A DNA stretch of 42,569 nucleotides from Candidatus Zixiibacteriota bacterium. GTDB lineage: Bacteria > Zixibacteria > MSB-5A5 > UM-FILTER-46-8. A program made the position numbers and the translations under genes. A model generated the notes under the pieces. The model worked only from the letters and a program-made list of their open reading frames with translations. It made no database searches and had not been told where the DNA came from. The stretch covers positions 1-42,569 of the forward strand of contig JALSTH010000090.1 in NCBI GenBank assembly GCA_026983835.1. Reading direction: 5' to 3'. This document shows, in pieces, positions 16,638-24,584 of the stretch. Within the stretch, counting starts at the first letter, position 1. Every line of letters begins with the position of its first letter.

Positions 16638-18854
16638 ATGCTGAACATTATACTATCGGTAGTGTTTGCATCCAGCGGCGCTATCCTAATTTTATTGGCT
16701 GGCATAATTCTCCGTGAAAATCCCCGCAGTCGTATTAATAGAATTACTTCGGCGATGCTTTTCTTTGCCGGTATTGGGCCTGTCTCGGCAACTATTTATT
16801 ATGCTTTGATATTACCTTCGGGTAAGGAATTATCCCCGTTAGTTTACAACATATTTTATTTGTGGGAATTTTTCTTCCCGAGCTTTATCCTTTTCACCGC
16901 GGTTTTCCCTGTTGAGCATAGATCCTTTCGGAGACACCCCAAATTATTCTATGCCGGATTTATTCCACACCTGTCTCACATCCTGCTGATAATGTTATTT
17001 TCGGATCCCAATAAGATTGTTTCAGCTTTAACGATAAAAAGCGATTTCCCTGTTTTTGGAATCCTTTTGGACTATTTCGGTTATGTGTTGAGATTGGTAG
17101 GGGTTTTATTCGGATTGATCTTGGAGGCCCATGTCCGTTTCTTTTCGGTGGTTAATTTAATTTATATCGTTATTGCCGGTATATTTTTATTTCAGGGCTA
17201 TCGGTCGGTTAACAACCCCCGCCTAAAAAAGCAAGCTCGAATTATTATTTTCGGTATCAGCACAGCGGTTATCTTCTATATCGCCTCATATATGATTCCA
17301 ACCATATTCGTATTACAGTTTAACACCCAGTTGAAATATCTAATGATTATTATCGGTTTGGTGCTCGGTCCGGGTTTTATCGCTTGGGCTATATTGAAAC
17401 ACCGTTTTTTGGATATAAGACTTATCGTTCGGCAGTCGCTGGTCTATTCCGTATCTTCCGCGTTTGTTATCGGCTTATATCTTTTGATAATCAAGCAATT
17501 CGGCAAGATATTGACAAGTATTTTTGGTGGCGGTATCGCTGTTTTGGAAATTGCGGTTATCGTGCTTGCACTTCTTTTCTTCCAGCCGGTGCTAAATTTC
17601 GTCGATGGGGTTTTGCGGAGATTATTTATAAAGGGGGGGGCGGATTTTTCTGTTGTGTTGGAAGATTTCTCTCGAAAGATTATTACACTTTTGGACTTCG
17701 ACAAATTGCTTAAAGAAACCTTAAGAACATTTAAGGATGAGCTACTGATTGAGAATGTCTATTTTGCGGTCCCTTCCGATGAAGGTAGCTGTAATGTTTA
17801 TTATGCGGACAGAGGCGAATCGGTTATTTATAAAAGGGATAGGGTGTTGGAATCTTTCTTGATAGTCCGTGGGTTTAATGTTACCTATGATGAAATCCCG
17901 ATGCCCGCTTTATCCAAAGAAACAAGGGATTTGTTAAAACTTAATGATACGAAAATTTTAATACCGCTGATTAATGCTCATAAGCTTTTGGGATATGTTT
18001 CGTTGGGCAGGAAAGCTTCCGGTTTGGGTTATAATGCGGAGGATATGACAACATTCAAAGTTTTAGCCAATCAATTGGTTGTTGCGGTTAATAACGCTAA
18101 GCTTTATAAAGAATCATTGGAAAGACAGCGTTTAGAGGAGGAATTGGCATTGGCTCGACAAATCCAACGACAGCTGCTGCCAAAGACTCTTCCTTCGAGT
18201 GAAAAACTACATTTTGCAGCTTATTCCGAACCTTCAAGGGAGGTCGGGGGCGATTATTTCGATTTTATTACCACTTCCGCGGGACGACTTGCAATGTGTA
18301 TCGGGGATGCTTCAGGCAAAGGAATTCCCGCAGCTTTGCTGATTGCGCGATTGCAAGCGATGATTCATTCAGCCGCTCAAGGTGATTTGGAGATTAACAA
18401 GAAAATGGAGTTAATTAATAATCTATTGTCATCGAGCGGGATGCCCGATAGATATATAACCTTCTTTTATGGGGAGATAGACATCCAACAGCAGAACTTG
18501 CACTATTGCAACGCCGGACACAATTACCCGATATTATTCCGCAATGATGGGACTGAAGTAGAACTTAAGGAGGGGGGGATATTAATTGGGGCGTTTGAGA
18601 ATATGCCTTATGAGTATAATTCCATACGGCTCCAATCCGGGGATCTTTTAGTTTGCTACACCGACGGTGTTACGGAGGCTATGAATACCGATGAGGAAGA
18701 ATTTGGCGAGTCTAGTCTCAAAAGAGTAATTGCCGATAATCGTGAAGTTCCGCCGGGGGAATTACAGAAGATAGTATTAGGAAAAGTCAGGGATCATTGC
18801 GATGGAGAACCGCTTCAGGACGACTGCACACTCCTGATTATGAAGGTAGTCTAA
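16638..18854 (+). CDS. Membrane-bound GAF-SpoIIE (PP2C) serine phosphatase
   Basis: In this 738-aa protein, residues 1 to about 320 contain eight to ten hydrophobic helices, resembling the 7TM sensor modules seen on histidine kinases (WAILKHRFLDIRLIVRQSLVYSV is a typical last-helix junction). A GAF-like domain follows (about 345-490), then a coiled linker (EELALARQIQRQLLPK). The C-terminal SpoIIE/RsbU phosphatase spans about 520-738, with metal-site blocks REVGGDYFDF, GDASGKGIPAALL and CYTDGVTEAMNTDEEEFG. It probably dephosphorylates the phospho-STAS protein in response to a membrane or small-molecule signal, freeing the RsbW client. It converges on the FecR gene with 11 bases between stops. 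Confidence 0.9.
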   Translation: MLNIILSVVFASSGAILILLAGIILRENPRSRINRITSAMLFFAGIGPVSATIYYALILPSGKELSPLVYNIFYLWEFFFPSFILFTAVFPVEHRSFRRHPKLFYAGFIPHLSHILLIMLFSDPNKIVSALTIKSDFPVFGILLDYFGYVLRLVGVLFGLILEAHVRFFSVVNLIYIVIAGIFLFQGYRSVNNPRLKKQARIIIFGISTAVIFYIASYMIPTIFVLQFNTQLKYLMIIIGLVLGPGFIAWAILKHRFLDIRLIVRQSLVYSVSSAFVIGLYLLIIKQFGKILTSIFGGGIAVLEIAVIVLALLFFQPVLNFVDGVLRRLFIKGGADFSVVLEDFSRKIITLLDFDKLLKETLRTFKDELLIENVYFAVPSDEGSCNVYYADRGESVIYKRDRVLESFLIVRGFNVTYDEIPMPALSKETRDLLKLNDTKILIPLINAHKLLGYVSLGRKASGLGYNAEDMTTFKVLANQLVVAVNNAKLYKESLERQRLEEELALARQIQRQLLPKTLPSSEKLHFAAYSEPSREVGGDYFDFITTSAGRLAMCIGDASGKGIPAALLIARLQAMIHSAAQGDLEINKKMELINNLLSSSGMPDRYITFFYGEIDIQQQNLHYCNAGHNYPILFRNDGTEVELKEGGILIGAFENMPYEYNSIRLQSGDLLVCYTDGVTEAMNTDEEEFGESSLKRVIADNREVPPGELQKIVLGKVRDHCDGEPLQDDCTLLIMKVV

Positions 18855-18865
18855 CTCCTTATCCT

Positions 18866-19771
18866 CTAATTCCCTTTTGGCTGATCGGTTTGACTTTTTG
18901 AGGTGTCTGGATTTGTATTTGGTTTGATTTTCTCAAAGGGAGATAACTCATCTTTTACCGGAAGTTTCAGTCCCATTTTGAGGTCGCGTTTACGGTTCCA
19001 TTTCACCCAATCGGTTTGTTCGGCTTTATCCTTAAGAGAGAATTCCCCGTGATAGGCGACTTTACTGTCGGCGGATATAATAATTTTTTGCATTTCCCTC
19101 ACGATAACAGTCCATTCCTTCATTGATACTTCCTTCGGACCCTTTACCTGTTTTGGCCCTCCCACCTTTTGCGGCGCAAGGTTTTCAGATTTATTTTGGC
19201 TTTGCTCGGTTTCCTCTTTTTTAGGCGCTTTGCCGGAGACATTAACCGCGCCATTATAGACTTTCAATTCTGTCGTATTATCCTCTCCTACGCTGACTCT
19301 GAAAAGAGTTCCTTTCACTGCGGCATTGGCGACAGCAGTATTTAAATCCAGCGAAGCATTCTCATCCAAAGATCCGATATTCGCCCAAATATCTCCCTCC
19401 CGTAGGTCGATTTCCGTTTCCCGCTTTTTATCCTTTCCTTCTTGAAACAGTTTAACTATATCGACAGTTGTTTTCGGTGCTAATCTTATTATATCCAATT
19501 CAGCCAATTGTATTTCCGCTCGTGTGCGAATAAGGGTTTTTACCCTTTCCCCACCTTCAACGGGAGTTTTTGTTTCGGCGGCCTGCCAATTTTCCTCGCC
19601 AATTTTTTGCTTGCGTGCTTGTCCGTCAACAAATGTAAATATACCTCGCACCTCTTTCGGATTAACAGCAACCGATATACTGCTCAAACCGACGGATAAG
19701 GTAAACCCAAGAGCGACCAATGACAATATGGATTTTAAGATAATCGGTTTTGCCCGAAAAATATTCTTCAT
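18866..19771 (-). CDS. Exported FecR-domain protein
   Basis: A signal peptide (SILSLVALGFTLSVGLSSISVA) is followed by a FecR-like beta domain (about residues 50-190) with the characteristic course GGERVKTLIRTRAEIQLAEL, IRLAPKTTVDIVKL, LREGDIWANIG and AAVKGTLFRVSV...LKVYNGAVNV. The C-terminal third is Lys/Gln/Pro-rich and probably unstructured. FecR domains without a TonB/sigma partner are common in exported proteins of uncertain role in FCB bacteria and may bind peptidoglycan or sugars. I chose the ATG at 19771 because GGAGG precedes it and the signal peptide begins there; an upstream in-frame codon at 19807 would add 12 residues with no such site. It follows a PorV-like gene by 36 bases. Confidence 0.8.
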   Translation of the reverse strand: MKNIFRAKPIILKSILSLVALGFTLSVGLSSISVAVNPKEVRGIFTFVDGQARKQKIGEENWQAAETKTPVEGGERVKTLIRTRAEIQLAELDIIRLAPKTTVDIVKLFQEGKDKKRETEIDLREGDIWANIGSLDENASLDLNTAVANAAVKGTLFRVSVGEDNTTELKVYNGAVNVSGKAPKKEETEQSQNKSENLAPQKVGGPKQVKGPKEVSMKEWTVIVREMQKIIISADSKVAYHGEFSLKDKAEQTDWVKWNRKRDLKMGLKLPVKDELSPFEKIKPNTNPDTSKSQTDQPKGN

Positions 19772-19807
19772 TATAACCTCCAAATATTTGGATTGATTAC
19801 TTCCCAA

Positions 19808-20809
19808 CTAAAATCCTCCTGATAAACTTATTCGGTGCGAACCACCGATATCGGCGAAAGACGAATAAGAATAATCGAATCTATAGTTCCGCCAAGAAAT
19901 GCCGAAACCTCCCGATAATCCTCCCAAACTATCTTTGGAAGAACCGGATTTATAATTCCTCCCCGATGAATCCCATCCTAACCTTATAAGGACAGGATTT
20001 AAGCCGGTTATTTCGATACCGAACTTGAAACTTAAATCATAATCGAAAGGGTAATCGAGCTGGCCGGAGAATATTATAGGCGCGCCCTTAAGGTGGTGCG
20101 AAATTCCTAATTGAGCTCCTCCGGGCAGCTTATCCTTATGTTCGGAAGTAAGCCCTCTTAGTTGAACTCCGATATTTTTTATCGTTGCACCAAGACGGGT
20201 TCGCTTATCGTCCAATTTGTATAAAATACCGCCATCCAACCCTAATCCATCAGAGGAATAATCCTGTAGCTTTTCATAAATAAACTTGCCTGAAATCCCC
20301 CAGTAAAAATTTCTATTGACTCGTTGCCCGAAATTCAGTGCAAAAGCAATATCGGAGGCTGAAAATGTTCCGGTGTTAATGTTGTTGACATCCGTCTCAT
20401 CGAATGTCCCGTAATTGAAATAATCGATGGAAAAACCGAGCATTCCACCATACCCCTGCCTCTTAATAAATGTTACATAACCCGATTGGATATCCGCTAT
20501 GTAATTGTTATACTCGGAGGCGAAATACTTTGAAATGTTCCCTTCGACTTCCTTAACTTCGCCGAATTCATTCTCGATTTCAGTTATCGGCACTAATTGT
20601 GCAAGCCCTGCCGGATTATAATATCCCGCATATTCGTCATCAGCCAAACCGACCATAGCCCCCGCCATTGCCTGCGCACGGGCGCCTACACCCACACGCA
20701 GAAAAGTATAAGCCGATGTTCCGGCTCCTTCATTAGATGAATACCCCTTCGGAGAAGCTATAAAAATTATTAATAATATTATTCCGACAAAAAAGGAAAT
20801 ATTTTTCAA
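19808..20809 (-). CDS. PorV/PorQ-family outer membrane protein
   Basis: This 333-aa protein has a signal peptide (ISFFVGIILLIIFIASPKGYS). The family block TFLRVGVGARAQAMAGAMVGLADDEYAGYYNPAGLAQL is a textbook PorV/PorQ start. Alternating strands follow and end in HRISLSGGF, a terminal Phe as BAM complexes prefer. The start is TTG (20809) behind an excellent GAGGTGAAAA. A TTGACA box lies upstream on the same strand. It is followed closely by the FecR-domain protein, a pairing that suggests the two function together at the outer membrane, but no specific cargo is evident. Confidence 0.85.
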   Translation of the reverse strand: MKNISFFVGIILLIIFIASPKGYSSNEGAGTSAYTFLRVGVGARAQAMAGAMVGLADDEYAGYYNPAGLAQLVPITEIENEFGEVKEVEGNISKYFASEYNNYIADIQSGYVTFIKRQGYGGMLGFSIDYFNYGTFDETDVNNINTGTFSASDIAFALNFGQRVNRNFYWGISGKFIYEKLQDYSSDGLGLDGGILYKLDDKRTRLGATIKNIGVQLRGLTSEHKDKLPGGAQLGISHHLKGAPIIFSGQLDYPFDYDLSFKFGIEITGLNPVLIRLGWDSSGRNYKSGSSKDSLGGLSGGFGISWRNYRFDYSYSSFADIGGSHRISLSGGF

Positions 20810-20840
20810 TTTTTCACCTCTATTTTAAGTTTATTTAATA

Positions 20841-20869
20841 AAGCTACACGAATGAGAGGTTGTTGTCAA
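20841..20869 (-). promoter_or_regulatory. Possible promoter of the PorV/FecR pair
   Basis: On the minus strand a perfect TTGACA (20869-20864) is followed after 17 bases by TAGCTT (20846-20841), only three of six matches to TATAAT. It lies between lptE and the PorV gene. Confidence 0.35.
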
Positions 20870-20915
20870 TTGGTTTTGTTTTGATTAAAAGATGTTTGGT
20901 CCCCATCGAATTTGA

Positions 20916-21440
20916 TTACCATCCTCTTATTATTTTATCGACAATATCTTGCGACAATTTTTCAATCGCCCTTTTTTTACCGATGTCTTCGGACTCATCG
21001 AGAGCCGAATAAACTCCATATCCTTCGATTTTCTTCTCTTCCCATATAACTTCCTTTTTTCTTAAATCTTCAAAAGAGACATCAACAAAAATGCGGGCGA
21101 CATATTCGCTGCAGTTACCGGAACCATCGTAAGTGTAGCATTCCTTTTTGTATTCGGTGACCTTTCCTTTCAAAGCAGAGTCAGCCTGTTTTTTACCGAC
21201 AATCTTGAGAGTGTTATCGGTAATTATCGCATTTCTTAAAGCTTCCGTTAATTCTTCGCGAATGCCATATTGGGTAGTCTCGTTATCGAATAGGGGGATA
21301 GCGATTGATTTCACCCCCTTTAAGGCCGATCCCGAAAAAGAATAAAAACCGCAACCCTCAAAATAAAAAGGAATTAGAATAAATAATAAGACGCCCGTTA
21401 ATAAATATCGCCACACTCTTCTCGGATAGTGATCTATCAT
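20916..21440 (-). CDS. lptE: LptE-like LPS-assembly lipoprotein
   Basis: This 174-aa protein has a hydrophobic N-terminus (YLLTGVLLFILIPFYFEG) ending at a cysteine in GCGFYSFSGSALKGVKSIAIP. That is the typical CGYxFxG...hxTIxIPxFxN opening of LptE family proteins, followed by FDNETTQYGIREELTEALRNAI. LptE plugs the LptD barrel during delivery of lipopolysaccharide to the outer leaflet. The lipobox (FEGC) is imperfect at -3. The start overlaps the stop of hutI (ATGA, 21437-21440), so translation is coupled. LptD is not in the window. The gene supports a classical LPS-bearing diderm envelope. Confidence 0.85.
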   Translation of the reverse strand: MIDHYPRRVWRYLLTGVLLFILIPFYFEGCGFYSFSGSALKGVKSIAIPLFDNETTQYGIREELTEALRNAIITDNTLKIVGKKQADSALKGKVTEYKKECYTYDGSGNCSEYVARIFVDVSFEDLRKKEVIWEEKKIEGYGVYSALDESEDIGKKRAIEKLSQDIVDKIIRGW

Positions 21441-22693
21441 ATAACCCTGCGGCCTCTTTTAATAACGGATTTGATTAAATTAACCCCGTAATGATAAGGA
21501 ATTTCCTTGTAATTAGCAGTTTCCCAGATTAGTAGATCAGCAATTTTCCCCTTTTCGATGGAACCGTAAAGATGTCCCCTGTCCAAAGAATAAGCGGGAT
21601 TTATCGTATAAGCGACAAATGCTTCCTCCGGTGTGAGTTTGAGGTGCAAACAGGCAAGGGTTATTATCAGGGATGCGGATTCGGTATAGGAGGATCCCGG
21701 ATTACAATCTGTGGAAAGACATATCGCCAATCCCTCTTCAATCATTTTGCGAGCCGGCGCGTATTTCCCGGTATTCAAAGAAAATGATGTTCCGGGTAAT
21801 AGTATAGGCATAACCCCTGCTTTTGCCATCATTTTAATCCCTTTGGAAGATACGGCAACAAGGTGGTCAGCTGTTTTTGCTTTCAGCTCGGAAGCTAATT
21901 CCGCTCCGCCTATCGAGTGGATTTCATCCGCATGCATTCTTATTTTGAGGCCGTACCTTTTGGCGATATGAAGTATGCGGCGGGATTGATCTATGTTGAA
22001 AACTCCTTTTTCACAAAAAATATCGCAGTACTCCGCAAGCTTATGCTTGGCGATGAAAGGAATCATCTCATCGGTGATAATCCTAATATATTCTTCACGA
22101 TTGTTTTGATATTCATCAGGGAAATCGTGAGCGCCCAAAAAGGTTGGAATTATGTCGATATTGTATTTACCATCCAATTCTTTGAGGATTACGAGTGAGC
22201 GTATTTCCGATTCAAACGAAAGTCCATAACCGGATTTCGCCTCAATCGTTGTTATACCGTGCTTTAACAAGCGTTTTAATACGCCACGGGTTTGCTTCTT
22301 TATATCCGTCTTTGAGGCATCGCGAAATCGCCGAGCCGAATTACGGATTCCTCCGCCCGCCTTGGCTATCTCGAGGTATTTCATTCCTGAAAGACGCATC
22401 CCGAATTCCTCTTCCCGTGTTCCATAAAATACCGGGTGGGTATGGGGATCGACAAACCCCGGAGAAACCATCATCCCCCTTGCATTTATCTCCTTAGCAA
22501 TGCTCTCCCTCCGCAAACCTCTGAGGACAACGCTTTCCTTATCCGCCCTTATAATTTTTTCTCCCGAAACAACAACGGCGCCATCTTTGATTATTCCCAA
22601 ATCAGAAAGGTATTTTCCCGTACGGGGTCCCCTCTTCATCGAGCGTAAGGTTAAAAGGCTGCCGATATTATAAATAAGGGTCTTTTCCATCAT
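21437..22693 (-). CDS. hutI: Imidazolonepropionase
   Basis: This 418-aa amidohydrolase opens the ring of 4-imidazolone-5-propionate to N-formimino-L-glutamate, the third step of histidine degradation. Diagnostic segments are SPGFVDPHTHPVFYGTREEEF (HxH metal site), GGGIRNSARRFRDAS, TTIEAKSGYGL, TFLGAHDFP, MHADEIHSIGGAELA, PGTSFSLN and STDCNPGSSYTES. Length is as usual (about 410). No hutH, hutU, hutG or ftcD is visible here; the gene sits between a barrel-sandwich/KOW protein and lptE, with the stop overlapping lptE. Either the rest of the pathway is elsewhere or the enzyme serves a related cyclic substrate. Confidence 0.92.
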   Translation of the reverse strand: MMEKTLIYNIGSLLTLRSMKRGPRTGKYLSDLGIIKDGAVVVSGEKIIRADKESVVLRGLRRESIAKEINARGMMVSPGFVDPHTHPVFYGTREEEFGMRLSGMKYLEIAKAGGGIRNSARRFRDASKTDIKKQTRGVLKRLLKHGITTIEAKSGYGLSFESEIRSLVILKELDGKYNIDIIPTFLGAHDFPDEYQNNREEYIRIITDEMIPFIAKHKLAEYCDIFCEKGVFNIDQSRRILHIAKRYGLKIRMHADEIHSIGGAELASELKAKTADHLVAVSSKGIKMMAKAGVMPILLPGTSFSLNTGKYAPARKMIEEGLAICLSTDCNPGSSYTESASLIITLACLHLKLTPEEAFVAYTINPAYSLDRGHLYGSIEKGKIADLLIWETANYKEIPYHYGVNLIKSVIKRGRRVI

Positions 22694-22725
22694 AAGGCGC
22701 TTTAATGTTCAGTTATAAGCTCCGT

Positions 22726-23856
22726 TTATTCATCGAGCAACTCAACATTGGCACGGGGTATTATGGCTTTGGGACCACCGTCCTCGAATTGCGCCTCGAG
22801 AACCCTTGCCAAGGATTCCGATTCCAATTTCTGTAATGCTGATGGCAAGGCGGTTACTGTGCCGATTCTTCCGAAATATGGCTGGCGAATAGCCCTTATT
22901 GGTGAACCGATTTCTACACCCTTGCTGATCACTTTCTTTTCGGCAAATTCCGTATGTATGTCTCCTTCGGCGGGGATTACAACCTCAGGCCTTATTACAC
23001 CTGCGCGTATCTGCGTAGCGCCATTGATACAAGCCAATTGCCCTTCTTTGGATTTCAAAAGATTGTAAGTGTGATTGGCCATATTTATCTTGCCGAAACC
23101 TTCAGTAACCACGAGCGTAATTCCTTTGTTCTCATTGCCTGTTATGGCTACTCCAAGGTCATATCCCAAAAAGTCTCGGAGATCCTTATCGTCGAATCCT
23201 CCCACGACTATACCCTTTACTCCTTCCTGAATAGCCTTTCTTAACGCTTCCGCCGTTACAAGGGAGCCTCCGATAATTATTTTCCCTCTTAGTTCGGAAG
23301 TGATATCTTTTTCCTCCAAAACGCTGTCCGTAGTAGGGGAGACCACTTTTAATTCACCATGTGTTTCGCCCCCGATGCCGAAAATCCCCTGAGCAAATGC
23401 TCCCAATGTTTGTACTTCAACTCCTTCATCAGGGAAAATTTCCGTTATTTCGCCCTTTAAGTAAGCCTTGACCTCGACGGGCATAGGTTTCCCCCTCAAT
23501 AATACCTGACCGGTTATCGAGGATACATTTTCAATTGTTCCGCTGATAGTTGCTTGGCAGGTCGATGTGAACAGCCCGAAGAATGATTTCGATTTGGCGA
23601 TTATCTCGCCTTTTTCGATTTCGTCGCCAACATTTTTAAGCAGACATTCATTGATATCCTCCGGCGGGACGCCGAGGATATTCGCTACATTTATTGGTTC
23701 AACTGTTCCGGGAAGTTCCGTCCGAGCGACAACATCCTCGGGATTGACTTTATCGCCTGCTTTTACCACCACTTCGCCTTTAAGCGGTAATATTCGCTTT
23801 TTCTTAATTAAGGTTTTTTCGGTTACTTTAAGACCGGGAGTGTATGCATGTGCCAT
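22726..23856 (-). CDS. Conserved protein with barrel-sandwich and KOW-like domains, associated with the MutL-like gene
   Basis: This 376-aa soluble protein has no signal peptide. Residues 10-60 (PLKGEVVVKAGDKVNPEDVVARTELPG) and 70-125 (NVGDEIEKGEIIAKSKSFFGL...ATISGTIENVSS) look like two halves of a biotinyl/lipoyl-type barrel-sandwich hybrid, as in RnfC. No biotinylated or lipoylated lysine motif is apparent. The middle (GKIIIGGSLVTAEALRKAIQEGVKGIVVGG) is alpha/beta. The C-terminus (GSPIRAIRQPYFGRIGTVTALP...ARVLEAQFEDG) resembles a KOW/SH3-like barrel. The function is unknown. It lies two genes from the ASKHA protein at 24585 and on the same strand, so I infer a working pair. The ATG at 23856 follows GAGGT. 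Confidence 0.65.
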   Translation of the reverse strand: MAHAYTPGLKVTEKTLIKKKRILPLKGEVVVKAGDKVNPEDVVARTELPGTVEPINVANILGVPPEDINECLLKNVGDEIEKGEIIAKSKSFFGLFTSTCQATISGTIENVSSITGQVLLRGKPMPVEVKAYLKGEITEIFPDEGVEVQTLGAFAQGIFGIGGETHGELKVVSPTTDSVLEEKDITSELRGKIIIGGSLVTAEALRKAIQEGVKGIVVGGFDDKDLRDFLGYDLGVAITGNENKGITLVVTEGFGKINMANHTYNLLKSKEGQLACINGATQIRAGVIRPEVVIPAEGDIHTEFAEKKVISKGVEIGSPIRAIRQPYFGRIGTVTALPSALQKLESESLARVLEAQFEDGGPKAIIPRANVELLDE

Positions 23857-23883
23857 TAATTTACCTCAAATCTATACTAACAA

Positions 23884-24576
23884 TTATTTTCCAAATCGAT
23901 ATTTCAGCAATGCCCAATAAGCCGAAAATCCCTCTACCCATCCCAATTTTTTCCCTTCGGAGAAATCCCGTGGTTCATAGTCAATGGGAACTTCGGTAAT
24001 TCCATACCCCTCCTTGAGGAGCTTTGCCGTTATTTCTCGTTCCCAATTAAATGAATTATCGGTTATCTCAATTCTCTGGATTATCTCTCTTTTGAACGCC
24101 TTATAGCAGGTTGGCTCATCCGTTAGATCAGAGCCGTAAAATAAATTCGTAATTTTCGAAAGGATAAATCCACCGAGCCAAAATATAAGTCCGATTTTAG
24201 CGTTTCCGCCATTAAGATTCCTTGAACCATAAACTACCTTTGTGCCGTTTTTGCCGAAAGCTTCGATTATTTTATGATAGTCCTTCGGATTATATTCGAG
24301 ATCCGCATCTTGGATAATTACAATGTCGCCGGTGCAATATTTCAGCCCGGTTCTAACCGCAGCGCCTTTGCCGATATTGCCGTTATGCTTAACGATTGTC
24401 ATTTTACATCTGCCCGCAAATTTCGCAGCGATATCCGCGCTTCCATCAATAGAACCATCATCGACGAAGATTATTTCCTTCTCGATATCTACATCGATTA
24501 CCCGCTCAAGTACTTCCGCTATTGTCGGAGATTCATTATAACAGGGTATTATTACCGAGAGCTTTACTTGAGCCAA
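23884..24576 (-). CDS. Family 2 glycosyltransferase (dolichol-phosphate mannosyltransferase-like)
   Basis: This 230-aa GT-A enzyme carries SVIIPCYNESPTIAEVLERV, VDDGSIDGSADIA, the metal-binding DXD-type IIQDADLEYNP, and YGSRNLNG with the following acceptor region DEPTCYKAF and EREITAKLLKEGYGITEVPI. The ensemble fits DPM1/GtrB-type synthases that move a sugar from a nucleotide donor onto a polyprenyl phosphate at the cytoplasmic membrane. There is no C-terminal transmembrane pair, so it is a short soluble or peripheral form. The sugar is not predictable. The start is TTG at 24576 behind AGAGG. It lies eight bases after the MutL-like gene and 27 bases before the barrel-sandwich gene. Confidence 0.9.
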   Translation of the reverse strand: MAQVKLSVIIPCYNESPTIAEVLERVIDVDIEKEIIFVDDGSIDGSADIAAKFAGRCKMTIVKHNGNIGKGAAVRTGLKYCTGDIVIIQDADLEYNPKDYHKIIEAFGKNGTKVVYGSRNLNGGNAKIGLIFWLGGFILSKITNLFYGSDLTDEPTCYKAFKREIIQRIEITDNSFNWEREITAKLLKEGYGITEVPIDYEPRDFSEGKKLGWVEGFSAYWALLKYRFGK

Positions 24577-24584
24577 AAAACCTC

